From assembly GCF_000193205.1 (NCBI RefSeq), contig NC_015278.1:248001-312000 (forward strand): a stretch of DNA of 64,000 bases, given 5' to 3'. Origin of the DNA: Aerococcus sp. Group 1 (GTDB taxonomy: Bacteria > Bacillota > Bacilli > Lactobacillales > Aerococcaceae). Within the stretch, counting starts at the first letter, position 1. The number at the start of each line of letters is the position of its first letter. Both the position numbers and the translations under genes were made by a program. The notes beneath the pieces are model-generated. The model was not told the origin of the DNA. It saw only the letters and a program-made list of their open reading frames with translations, and did no database searches. Positions 17,677 to 25,975 of this stretch are shown piece after piece.

Positions 17677-19104
17677 ATGCAAGCGGAAGTTGGAGTAATT
17701 GGACTAGGGGTTATGGGCTATGGATTTGCTATGAATTTATTAGATTATGATTATCGTGTGGCTATTGTAAACTGGGAAAAGGAAGTGACTCAGAAAGTTT
17801 CTAGAGAGAATGAAGACAAGCCATTAATTGCTACTTATTCTTTAGAAGAATTTGTTACTAAACTCGAGCGACCTAGAAAAATAATAATGATGGTCAAAGC
17901 AGGAGAAGCAACGGATAACACTATTAATCATTTACTACCACTTTTGAATGAGGGAGACGTTCTTGTTAATGGCGGTAATACTTATTTTAGAGAGACTGAA
18001 GCCACTGAAGAAAAAGTGAAAACATATGGTATACATTATATTGGCATGGGCGTTTCGGGTGGTGAAGAAGGCGCTCGCTATGGCGCTGCATTGATGCCTG
18101 GTGGTAGCCAAAGGGGTTATGAACTTTGTCAAATGCAATTAGAAGCTTTAGCAGCTAAGGCTCCCCAAGATGGAGAACCTTGTGTTGCTTACATGGGTGA
18201 AGGTGGCGCGGGACACTTTACAAAAATGATTCATAACGGAATTGAATATAGTGATAGTCAATTAATTGCAGAAGGTTACTGGTTACTCCGTTACTATTTG
18301 AAATTACCGGTTAATGAAATTGCAGATCTTTTCCGTGAATGGGATAAGGGAGAATTAAAAAGTTATTTAATAGGGATAACCGCTAATATTTTAGATCAAT
18401 ATGATGAAGATGGTAGTCCGATGATTGATGTTATCCTAGATGCTGCTCGCTCAAAAGGAACTGGTAAGTGGGCCTCACAAACCGCTTTAGATATGGGACA
18501 ACCCCTTACAGTTGTCACCGAGGCCGTTTTTATGCGTTATGTTTCAGAGCTCAAACAGCAACGTTTAAAGGCAGCCAATATCTTAAGTGGGCCACAAGTT
18601 CAATTCGATGGTGATAAAGGAAAATACATTGAAAAAATTAGACAAACCCTATATTTTGCTAAGATTATTTCCTATGCTCAAGGCTTTTCCGCTTATCAGC
18701 TAGCAGATGAATCTTATGGGTATGAGCTTAATCCTAAGGAAATTGCTAAAATATTCCGTGCTGGCTGCGTAATTCAGGCGGAACTATTAGATAAAATAGC
18801 CCATGCTTATGAACGGACAAGTGATTTGGAAAATATTTTATTGGATGATTATTTTGCTAGTGTAACGAATGAATATCAGACAGCAATTCGACAAGTAGTT
18901 AGTGATGCAATCATGAATGGCTTTTCAGTAAATGCTATGGCATCAGCTATTGGTTACTTTGATAGCTACCGTAATGAGAATGTATCTGCTAATATGGTCC
19001 AAGCACAACGCGATTACTTCGGTGCTCATAGCTATCAGAGACGTGACAAAGAAGGTAATTATCACTATCACTGGGACGAGGCTAGAGAAGAGAGACTATC
19101 ATAA
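17677..19104 (+). CDS. gnd: 6-phosphogluconate dehydrogenase, decarboxylating (long form)
   Basis: This is a Gnd of 476 residues, the standard length. It begins GVIGLGVMGYGFAMNLLD (NAD(P)-binding fold), has VSGGEEGARYGAALMPGG and the active-site KMIHNGIEYSD. It oxidises 6-phosphogluconate to ribulose-5-phosphate and CO2. The ATG at 17677 follows gaggtg; the GTG at 17668 is part of that site. A shorter relative lies at 22353-23252. Its place at the end of a SorC-controlled sugar operon is unusual and suggests a role beyond housekeeping, or a related hexonate-phosphate substrate. The C-terminal domain is present in full. Confidence 0.9.
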   Translation: MQAEVGVIGLGVMGYGFAMNLLDYDYRVAIVNWEKEVTQKVSRENEDKPLIATYSLEEFVTKLERPRKIIMMVKAGEATDNTINHLLPLLNEGDVLVNGGNTYFRETEATEEKVKTYGIHYIGMGVSGGEEGARYGAALMPGGSQRGYELCQMQLEALAAKAPQDGEPCVAYMGEGGAGHFTKMIHNGIEYSDSQLIAEGYWLLRYYLKLPVNEIADLFREWDKGELKSYLIGITANILDQYDEDGSPMIDVILDAARSKGTGKWASQTALDMGQPLTVVTEAVFMRYVSELKQQRLKAANILSGPQVQFDGDKGKYIEKIRQTLYFAKIISYAQGFSAYQLADESYGYELNPKEIAKIFRAGCVIQAELLDKIAHAYERTSDLENILLDDYFASVTNEYQTAIRQVVSDAIMNGFSVNAMASAIGYFDSYRNENVSANMVQAQRDYFGAHSYQRRDKEGNYHYHWDEAREERLS

Positions 19105-19114
19105 TTTCAAAAAG

Positions 19115-19194
19115 AAAATCACTATGAAACTAAGCTATCACTTTGTACTTGAAAAGTAAAAGGAAAGAGAAACTTAGTTAAGTAGTGATTTTTT
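19115..19194. terminator. long hairpin terminator between gnd and the convergent RpiR gene
   Basis: AAAATCACTA (19115-19124) pairs with TAGTGATTTT (19183-19192), with an inner stem formed by AACTAAG and CTTAGTT. It is flanked by A- and T-runs and lies between two convergent genes, so it can act in both directions. Confidence 0.65.
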
Positions 19195-19233
19195 AATTGT
19201 TTTTTGCGTCATTAATGATTTTTAAGCTCCGAT

Positions 19234-20063
19234 CTATAGTGTTTTTTCTTCCTTAGCATTGTCGGCAATAATATTGACATAAAGAATATCTAAGAGTGTT
19301 GAATAAACTACTCGCGACGATAAATATTCGTTACGATATAGAGAATCTTCTATATATATAATTAAACTTTCATTGGCCAAGGCGATTAAATCTGAATCTG
19401 GGTTGCTAGTCATCACAACTATGTTAGCCCCCTGTTTACGACAGTGTTTGGCTATATTGAGGGTTTCTGGAGTTTTTCCGGAATGGGAGAATAGAAAGAC
19501 ACAGTCCTTAGAACTCAGTTTCATGGAATAAACCAGTTGCATATTGTAATCGAAAATATAATTACAGCTAAATGAGCTATGAATAAATTTGTGATAACCA
19601 TCCAAGGCGACAATATTTGATCCTCCTTGGCCAAAAAAATGTAGAGTTTTGGATTGTTTAATCAGCTTAATAATATGATCGAGCTGATTTTCCTCCACGG
19701 TATCTAAGGCATTTTTAGGTTAAAAACATTAGCGGCGATAACCTTTTCCCCAACTTCTAGGGGAGAGTCTGAATTGCTTATTTTATGTTGATTTAATATA
19801 TCTTGGTCATTAATTGTTTTATCTTCTTCAATATTTTGAGCAACGAAATATTTAAACTCTTGAAAGCCTTTGAAATTTAATTTTTTGACGAACTGAAAAA
19901 CGGAGGATTGGGAGACACCAATCTTTTTAGCTAACTCAGATATGGTCATATTCAGCAATTGCTCATTGCTATGGGTCGTAAGAAATGTTGCAATCTTCTT
20001 TTCTGTTTGACTCAAATGTTGAAGATGAGTTTTTATTCTTTTTCTAAAGGCAAGGTTTTTCAT
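19234..20063 (-). pseudogene. RpiR-family transcriptional regulator, frameshifted
   Basis: The first frame (20063 down to 19704) gives the RpiR helix-turn-helix domain (MTISELAKKIGVSQSSVFQF). It stops just before the sugar-isomerase (SIS) domain, which is in another frame from about 19722 down to 19234 and includes TLHFFGQGGSN and VFLFSHSGKTPE. One A added to the five-A run at about 19714 joins them through NVFNLKNALDTVEENQ, giving a normal protein of about 276 residues. Such regulators sense sugar phosphates through the SIS domain. It is divergent from the KDPG-aldolase / mannose-type PTS operon and probably controls it. Decay and sequencing error are both possible. Confidence 0.82.
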
Positions 20064-20133
20064 TGAGCGTACTCCTCTAGCATTTTAATTATCAAAATTA
20101 ATTATAACTCAAATGAGAAATAAAAAAAATTTA

Positions 20134-20189
20134 TTTAAAACGTTTACAATAAAAAATATTCTGTATAATGATTATGTAAGCGTATACAT
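20134..20189 (+). promoter_or_regulatory. promoter with two cre sites before the KDPG-aldolase operon
   Basis: A perfect cre (ATGTAAGCGTATACAT, all 16 positions of WTGNAANCGNWNNCAW) lies at 20174-20189, just after the -10 sequence TATAAT at 20164-20169. A second cre with one mismatch (TTTAAAACGTTTACAA) lies at 20134-20149 and overlaps a possible -35 (TTTACA, 20143-20148; the 15-base spacing is short). CcpA bound here would block transcription start. Confidence 0.75.
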
Positions 20190-20227
20190 GTATAGTCTTT
20201 CTATAAGAAGAACAGGGGTAATATTTT

Positions 20228-20857
20228 ATGAGTAGTGAAAGCATTGTTGAGCAACTAGGGGAAGAGCAACTCCTACCTTTATATACAGTTAATGATATGA
20301 ATTTTCTAGATAAGATGTCAGAAATATTACTTGCTAATAATCTACATTTTATCGAAATTACCTACCGTAGCCAACTCGCTTCTCAAGCGATTAAGTATTT
20401 GTCTGAAGCTAAACAGTTAATTGTTGGAGCTGGAACGGTACGTACTTTAGATCAAGCCAAAGACGCTATTGACAATGGGGCGGAATTTATTGTTACACCA
20501 GGTTTTTCAGATAGAGTTGTTGAATATTGTTTAAATAAAGACATTCCAATTGTTCCGGGTGCGGTAACTCCTTCTGAAATAATGAGAGCCCAAAATTATG
20601 GCATTGACATTGTGAAATTTTTCCCGGCAAATGTTTATGGTGGCTTAGATGCAATCAAAGCATTAAGTGGTCCTTTTTATGACATGAAATTTGTACCAAC
20701 TGGAGGCGTTAACTCTAACAACTACCAAGAATTTCTTAGTTGTCCCAATATCTTTGCTGTGGGTGGTTCCTTTATTATTTCGGAAAAAGAAATAGCAAAA
20801 GATAATGGTCAATCAGCTAATCAAGCATTAAATCATTTAGTGACACAATTAAATTAG
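20228..20857 (+). CDS. 2-keto-3-deoxy-6-phosphogluconate (KDPG/KHG) aldolase family
   Basis: This is a class I aldolase of 209 residues. The Schiff-base lysine is Lys130 in DIVKFFPA, the catalytic glutamate is in FIEITYR, and GAGTV and PTGGVN form the phosphate and substrate sites. It cleaves a 2-keto-3-deoxy-aldonate phosphate to pyruvate and glyceraldehyde-3-phosphate (or the KHG equivalent). It is the first gene of an operon with two hydroxyacid dehydrogenases, a short Gnd and a mannose-type PTS. No sugar-acid dehydratase is nearby, so the step that makes its substrate is missing from the window. Confidence 0.88.
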   Translation: MSSESIVEQLGEEQLLPLYTVNDMNFLDKMSEILLANNLHFIEITYRSQLASQAIKYLSEAKQLIVGAGTVRTLDQAKDAIDNGAEFIVTPGFSDRVVEYCLNKDIPIVPGAVTPSEIMRAQNYGIDIVKFFPANVYGGLDAIKALSGPFYDMKFVPTGGVNSNNYQEFLSCPNIFAVGGSFIISEKEIAKDNGQSANQALNHLVTQLN

Positions 20858-20875
20858 AAAAGGTAGGTATGTGTG

Positions 20876-21859
20876 ATGACAGATTATAAAATAGCATTGG
20901 TTAATTCCAGTAGTTTCGGTAAATGGTTTCCAGAGCATATTGAAGCTTTAGAAAAAATTGGACCAGTGGACTCCTTCCGCTTTGATAATGACATTGATGG
21001 GAAAAGTCTAGCTGAGAAATTACATGGTTATAATTTAATCATTTCTTCTGTAACTCCTTTCTTTACTAAAGAATTCTTTGAAAATAAAGATGAATTACTC
21101 ATTATTTCTAGACATGGTATTGGTTATAACAATATTGATCTTGATGCAGCCAAGGAACACGGTACTTTGGTAACTATAGTTCCTCCTTTAGTTGAAAGAG
21201 ACACAGTGGCAGAAAATGCTGTTGCTCAATTATTAGCGCTCGTAAGACAAACTCTACCAGCGGCTCAAGCGGCTAAAGATAACAAATGGAAAGATCGCGC
21301 TCAGTTTATGGGACATGAACTTTCTGGAAAAAATGTAGGGGTTATCGGCTGTGGAAATATTGGTAGCCGAGTTGCTGAAATCTTAAAATATGGCTTTAAC
21401 GCTAATCTCTATGTATGTGACCCCAAGGTAGATCCAGAATGGGTTGAGAAACATGGGGCAAAAGTCGTTGAGTTAGATGAATTATTAGCGAAAGCAGATA
21501 TTATTTCCTTAAATGCTTCTCTTGATGAAGATAGCTACCATATCTTAAATGAAGAAGCCTTTTCAAAAATGAAAAAGGGCGTTTACATTACTAATACTGC
21601 TCGTGGGGCCCTGGTTGATGAAGAGGCAGTGATTGACGCTATCGAAGCAGGTATTGTACTTGGTTTAGCTACAGATGTGATGGAAGAAGAACCTGCTGAT
21701 AATTCTCATCCATACTTTTCTAATGACAAGATCTTAGTAACCCCTCACATTTCAGCCTACACTTATGAATGTATTAAAGGCATGGGAGATAAATGTGTGG
21801 ATGATATTCAAAAGGTTGTCAACGGAGAAGAACCTGGAGGCATCGTTTCACCAAAATAA
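20876..21859 (+). CDS. D-isomer-specific 2-hydroxyacid dehydrogenase
   Basis: This is an NAD-dependent dehydrogenase of 327 residues. The catalytic histidine region reads TPHISAYT, the arginine lies in NTARGALVDEEAV, and the nucleotide fold in GVIGCGNIGSR. SRHGIGYNNID marks the N-terminal domain. The family reduces 2-keto acids or oxidises D-2-hydroxyacids (phosphoglycerate, lactate, gluconate-type). I chose the ATG at 20876 after aaaggtagg. Its stop shares a base with the next start. Together with the second dehydrogenase at 25975-26910 it may redox-couple steps on a keto-aldonate, for example 2-ketogluconate reduction. Confidence 0.87.
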   Translation: MTDYKIALVNSSSFGKWFPEHIEALEKIGPVDSFRFDNDIDGKSLAEKLHGYNLIISSVTPFFTKEFFENKDELLIISRHGIGYNNIDLDAAKEHGTLVTIVPPLVERDTVAENAVAQLLALVRQTLPAAQAAKDNKWKDRAQFMGHELSGKNVGVIGCGNIGSRVAEILKYGFNANLYVCDPKVDPEWVEKHGAKVVELDELLAKADIISLNASLDEDSYHILNEEAFSKMKKGVYITNTARGALVDEEAVIDAIEAGIVLGLATDVMEEEPADNSHPYFSNDKILVTPHISAYTYECIKGMGDKCVDDIQKVVNGEEPGGIVSPK

Positions 21860-22356
21860 TGAATGATGATGTACTAATTTATTATGATCAGAAAAAGGGC
21901 TGGATGACAGTTTTTATTTATAGTCTATTTTTGCTAGCCTTGATATTACTGTTACTTTATTTCTCACTAAATCTATGGGTTAAAGCTTTAATAGCCTTTC
22001 TTTGCCTACTATTGGTCATTGTGATGTGTTTAATTATTAAACAAATTTTAGAGCATAAGCCCTTGTATCGGATTAATGATTCTTATATAGAAGATTGTAA
22101 AGAAGATCGACGCATTTACTATAAAGATGCTATCCAGCTTCAATTGGCGCCACAAAATAATTTTTTAACGATTTCGATAATCGCTAATAAAACTAATGAT
22201 TATCAAACAATTTCTATTAGTGGATTTCATTTTAGAACAAAATTAATTAAACAGTATTGGCAGACACTAAAGCGTAAAGCCAGTCTTACTAATCCGAAAA
22301 TTAAGATTAATGAATATCAGACATTAGAGAAAAAATTTGATAGGAGAAGAAAATGA
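21859..22356 (+). CDS. small membrane protein of unknown function in PTS operon
   Basis: I do not recognise a named family with certainty. The protein has 165 residues. Two hydrophobic segments (about residues 17-36 and 39-62) follow a short polar N terminus, and a basic soluble domain of about 100 residues follows, ending in a run of arginines and lysines. The layout resembles the two-TM PH-like proteins often annotated as STM3941 family. It overlaps the upstream dehydrogenase by one base and the downstream short Gnd by four, so it is firmly in the operon. A role in membrane association or regulation of the transporter is possible but not shown. Confidence 0.6.
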   Translation: MNDDVLIYYDQKKGWMTVFIYSLFLLALILLLLYFSLNLWVKALIAFLCLLLVIVMCLIIKQILEHKPLYRINDSYIEDCKEDRRIYYKDAIQLQLAPQNNFLTISIIANKTNDYQTISISGFHFRTKLIKQYWQTLKRKASLTNPKIKINEYQTLEKKFDRRRK

Positions 22357-23252
22357 AAATAGGAATGATTGGACTAGGCAAAATGGGAGCCAGTCTTGCA
22401 GAAAATATGAGCAACCACGGCGTGGAGGTTCTCGGTTATGATCAAAACCCAGGCAATCCGGGTTTGACACATGATAAGTTTACTAGGGTTACAAATTTAG
22501 ATGAAATGATTGCTGGTTTATCTAAGCCGCGAGTAGTTTGGTTATTAGTTCCCGCTGGAGATATTACTAATTCAGTAATTGATGAAGTTAGTCAAAAGCT
22601 TGATCCAGGAGACCTTATCATTGATGGTGGCAATTCTTTCTTTAAAGATTCCATAGCTAATTATGAAAAACTAAAAGAGGATAATATTTATTTTCTTGAT
22701 TGTGGGACTTCTGGCGGCATGTCGGGAGCCCTAAATGGCGGTAATTTTATGATTGGTGGCGATCAAGAAGCCTTTAAGATTGTTGAGCCTGTATTTGAAA
22801 AAATATCTTGGGAGGGTGGCTACCTATATACGGGGAAAGCCGGTAGTGGGCATTATCTCAAAATGATTCATAATGGGATTGAATATGGCATGATGGCTGC
22901 TATTGGCGAAGGTTTTGATGTTTTAGAACATTCTCAATATGAGTATGATTATGAAGCGGTTGCTAATTTGTGGAATAATGGCTCAGTTATTCGTTCCTGG
23001 TTAATGGAATTAGCAGCAGATGCCTTTAAGAAGGATGCTAAGCTCGAAGGAATTGAAGGTGTCATGTATTCATCTGGGGAAGGTAAATGGACTGTAGAAG
23101 AAGCTTTAGACTTACAGGTTTCAATTCCAGTAATTACTTCATCTCTAATGTCTCGCTACCGCTCATTAGAGTCAGATACCTTTAATGGTAAAGTTGTCTC
23201 TGCATTACGCAATAGCTTTGGAGGCCATGCTATGAAGAAAAAAGAAAATTAA
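22353..23252 (+). CDS. 6-phosphogluconate dehydrogenase, short YqeC/GndA-type
   Basis: This is a short Gnd of 299 residues. It begins IGMIGLGKMGASLAENM and holds IDGGNSFFKDS, DCGTSGGMSGALNGG and the active-site KMIHNGIEYGM. Enzymes of this size are usually NAD-dependent. They convert 6-phosphogluconate to ribulose-5-phosphate. With the mannose-type PTS encoded next, it suits a route in which gluconate is taken up and phosphorylated, then decarboxylated. A full-length relative lies 3.2 kb upstream at 17677-19104, so the window has two distinct Gnd lineages. Confidence 0.88.
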   Translation: MKIGMIGLGKMGASLAENMSNHGVEVLGYDQNPGNPGLTHDKFTRVTNLDEMIAGLSKPRVVWLLVPAGDITNSVIDEVSQKLDPGDLIIDGGNSFFKDSIANYEKLKEDNIYFLDCGTSGGMSGALNGGNFMIGGDQEAFKIVEPVFEKISWEGGYLYTGKAGSGHYLKMIHNGIEYGMMAAIGEGFDVLEHSQYEYDYEAVANLWNNGSVIRSWLMELAADAFKKDAKLEGIEGVMYSSGEGKWTVEEALDLQVSIPVITSSLMSRYRSLESDTFNGKVVSALRNSFGGHAMKKKEN

Positions 23253-23280
23253 AAATTAGTTATTTAAAGGAGGATGACAT

Positions 23281-24099
23281 ATGGATGTTACTGTAAGTAT
23301 GTGGCAAGCCTTGGCAATTGCAGTTTGGGTGGCCATGGTTATGTCACGTTCAATTTTAGGTGGTGCCACGTTAACCCTTAGGTTCTCACCACTGATGACA
23401 GGTTTTGTGGTTGGTTTAGTATTTGGTAATGTTGCTGATGCGATGGTGATTACAGCAGCTATTCAATTAATTTACATGGGGGTATTCTCACCAGGTGGGC
23501 AAATGCCATCAGAACCATGTATTGCTGCAGCAATTGCTGTACCTGTAGCATTGCTAAGTGGTATGGGCCCTGAAGCGACTGTTGGTATTGCTGTTCCAGT
23601 CGGATTATTAGGTTCTTATTTATATCAATTTAGATTCTTTGTTAATACCTTTATTGCGCGGTCATTTATGGATAATGCTGCAAAAGAAGCAGATAGCCGT
23701 AAATTAACAATTTCTATTATTTGGTTACCAACTTTAGTATCGTTCTTAATTTTTGTACCTTTTATGTTTATTGCATTGTATCTCGGCACTCCGTTAATTG
23801 CATCATTCGTTGAATCAGCATCAGGTACAATTATTTTCCATATCTTAGAAGTTATCGGTGGCGGTTTAGCAGCCATTGGTATTGCTGTGACAGTTTATGT
23901 TATCGGTAAGAAAAATTATATTCCTTTCTTCCTCTTGGCTTATTTCATGGCAGTAATGTTCAGTTCCTTAGAGATTACCATGGTTACTTATGCGATTTTG
24001 GGTGCTTTAATTGCCTATATCTTCGTAATGGCCCAAGGAAGCTCAACCGCAGGTATGGTTTCAGGTTCAAGCGCTGACGAAGATGATGATGACTATTAA
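23281..24099 (+). CDS. PTS mannose/sorbose-family EIIC
   Basis: This is a membrane protein of 272 residues with about seven hydrophobic segments, the size of mannose-class EIIC. It begins with a hydrophobic segment, then ILGGATLTLRFSPLMTGFVVG, and ends in an acidic tail (DEDDDDY). The ribosome site aaaggagg is strong. It is followed in the order EIIC, EIID, EIIB, EIIA. Mannose-class transporters take up hexoses, amino sugars and, in some Firmicutes, gluconate. The operon enzymes favour a sugar acid. Confidence 0.88.
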   Translation: MDVTVSMWQALAIAVWVAMVMSRSILGGATLTLRFSPLMTGFVVGLVFGNVADAMVITAAIQLIYMGVFSPGGQMPSEPCIAAAIAVPVALLSGMGPEATVGIAVPVGLLGSYLYQFRFFVNTFIARSFMDNAAKEADSRKLTISIIWLPTLVSFLIFVPFMFIALYLGTPLIASFVESASGTIIFHILEVIGGGLAAIGIAVTVYVIGKKNYIPFFLLAYFMAVMFSSLEITMVTYAILGALIAYIFVMAQGSSTAGMVSGSSADEDDDDY

Positions 24100-24115
24100 G
24101 AAGGAGAAGATTGCT

Positions 24116-24973
24116 ATGAATGAAATTAGAAAAGATAGTGCATTAGCTCCAGAAGTGATTACTGCAAAAGATGTTAATAAAGCATGGACACGATTTTATT
24201 TTGCTAATGAAATTCCCCATTCTTTTGACCGTTATATCTCTGGTGCGTTAATGTGGGGCTTAATGCCAATTTTGAAAAAATTATATAAAGATAAAGATGA
24301 ACTTTCGGCAGCTTATCAACGCCACCTATTGTTCTTCAACACCCAGTTATCCTGGGGTGGCGGTACCATTACTGGTATCATGGCTTCAATGGAACAAGTT
24401 CGGGCTCAAGAGGTACACAATGGCGAAGAAATTACTGTATCCGATGACTTATTATATAACACAAAAGCAGGGCTAATGGGAGCCTTAGCGGGTATCGGAG
24501 ACTCGATTGATTCGGGAACTATTCAGTATATTTTCATCGCTATTGGTCTTCCTTGGGCACAACAAGGGTCCGGGCTAGGGGCTCTGATTCCATTTATCTG
24601 TTTTGCTACTTATCAATACTTAATTGGTGCTTACTTTGCTCAAATGGGCTTTAAGCTAGGATGCTCAGCTGCTTCAGAAGTGATGGGCTCCTCTATGCAA
24701 AAAATCATTAACGGCCTGTCAATATTAGGATTGTTTATGATGGGGATTTTAGCAGGTAATTATGTAAAGGTTTCTTCAAGTTTACAGTTTACTCTTTCTG
24801 GAAAAGAGTTTGTTATTCAGGATATCTTAGATGGTATTTTACCAGGTCTATTACCTTTACTTACCGTAGCAGGAGTCTATTTCTACTTCCTTAAAAAAGA
24901 ATTTAATGTGACAAAAGCTCTAATCGGACTGACTGTAATATTAGGTGTGCTAGCTGCGGTTGGTATACTTTAG
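24116..24973 (+). CDS. PTS mannose/sorbose-family EIID
   Basis: This is the EIID partner found only in mannose-class PTS, 285 residues. The stretches RHLLFFNTQLSWGGGTITG and GIGDSIDSGTIQYI are typical, and a hydrophobic segment closes the C terminus. I chose the ATG at 24116, nine bases after aaggaga; the open frame extends back into the end of the EIIC gene. It forms the membrane complex with the EIIC at 23281-24099. Confidence 0.9.
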   Translation: MNEIRKDSALAPEVITAKDVNKAWTRFYFANEIPHSFDRYISGALMWGLMPILKKLYKDKDELSAAYQRHLLFFNTQLSWGGGTITGIMASMEQVRAQEVHNGEEITVSDDLLYNTKAGLMGALAGIGDSIDSGTIQYIFIAIGLPWAQQGSGLGALIPFICFATYQYLIGAYFAQMGFKLGCSAASEVMGSSMQKIINGLSILGLFMMGILAGNYVKVSSSLQFTLSGKEFVIQDILDGILPGLLPLLTVAGVYFYFLKKEFNVTKALIGLTVILGVLAAVGIL

Positions 24974-25023
24974 GAGAAGTTATCTTATTTGTTTAAATAT
25001 AATGATCAGGAGGAGATTAATTT

Positions 25024-25518
25024 ATGGGAGAAGTTGTTTTAGCAAGAGTCGACGCACGTTTAATTCATGGGCAAGTATCCACTAATTTAGTTAATTCGAC
25101 TGGAGCCAATGCTATTTTTGTAGCAGATGACCCTTCAGCACATGATGATTTTGCTAAAAATGTCATTATTAGTGCTGGCGGACGAACCGGACAAAAAATT
25201 CGCGTTTTAAAAGAAGAAGGTTCCGTTCGTTATTGGAAGGACCGTCAATATGACAACTATAAGGTGCTGTTCATGACTAAAACGATTGAAGCAGTGTATA
25301 AAATTATTAAAGAAGGCGTTCCAATTAAAAAATTAAATATTGGAGGTTTACCTCAACGTCCAGGTTTAACACCGATCATCAAAGAAGTAGCAATCAATCA
25401 AGAACAATATGATATGCTCAAAGAATTACGTGATGATTATGACGTAGAAGTCTATTTCCAAGCAATTCCTTCCTCCACTCGTGTGGAATTAAAAGATGTC
25501 GCTAATAAATTCGAGTAG
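25024..25518 (+). CDS. PTS mannose/sorbose-family EIIB
   Basis: This is an EIIB of 164 residues. The phosphorylated histidine is in RVDARLIHGQV near residue 15, the hallmark of the mannose family, in which EIIB uses histidine and not cysteine. It accepts phosphate from the EIIA encoded just downstream and passes it to the sugar at the EIIC-EIID complex. An aggagg ribosome site precedes the ATG. Confidence 0.92.
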   Translation: MGEVVLARVDARLIHGQVSTNLVNSTGANAIFVADDPSAHDDFAKNVIISAGGRTGQKIRVLKEEGSVRYWKDRQYDNYKVLFMTKTIEAVYKIIKEGVPIKKLNIGGLPQRPGLTPIIKEVAINQEQYDMLKELRDDYDVEVYFQAIPSSTRVELKDVANKFE

Positions 25519-25531
25519 AGGAGTTGATAAA

Positions 25532-25975
25532 ATGGTTGGACTCTTATTAATAAGTCATGGACGTATGGCAGAGGGCATGATTGATAGCCTTGCTTTGATC
25601 GGTGGGGTTGATGAACATATTGATTATTGCTCTTTAGTAGCTGGTCAAGATTTTGAAACTTTTAAAGAAGATGTTCGCCAGTCTATCAAGGCGCTTGATA
25701 GTGGCGATGGGGTCTTAGTCTTTGTCGACCTATATGGGGCCTCTCCTTTTAATGCAACACTACAAATTTATCGAGAATTATTGAAAGAAAATATTCACAT
25801 CCGTGTGATTACTGGTATGAATTTACCTATGCTACTAGAAGCTAATGCCATGAAATCAGCTTTGAGTCTTGGTGAACTTACCAATATGGTTTTATCAAGC
25901 GGTCAAGAATCCATTCAAGAACCAATTTCTGAAATTGTTAACAATGAAGTGGAAGAAGAGGGAGATGATTACTAA
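25532..25975 (+). CDS. PTS mannose/sorbose-family EIIA
   Basis: This is an EIIA of 147 residues of the mannose class. The phosphohistidine is in LLISHGRMAEG and the motif VFVDLYGASPFNA is typical. I chose the ATG at 25532 after gaggag; the track of open frame runs back into the EIIB gene. Its TAA overlaps the ATG of the next gene by one base, so translation is coupled with the hydroxyacid dehydrogenase. Confidence 0.9.
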   Translation: MVGLLLISHGRMAEGMIDSLALIGGVDEHIDYCSLVAGQDFETFKEDVRQSIKALDSGDGVLVFVDLYGASPFNATLQIYRELLKENIHIRVITGMNLPMLLEANAMKSALSLGELTNMVLSSGQESIQEPISEIVNNEVEEEGDDY

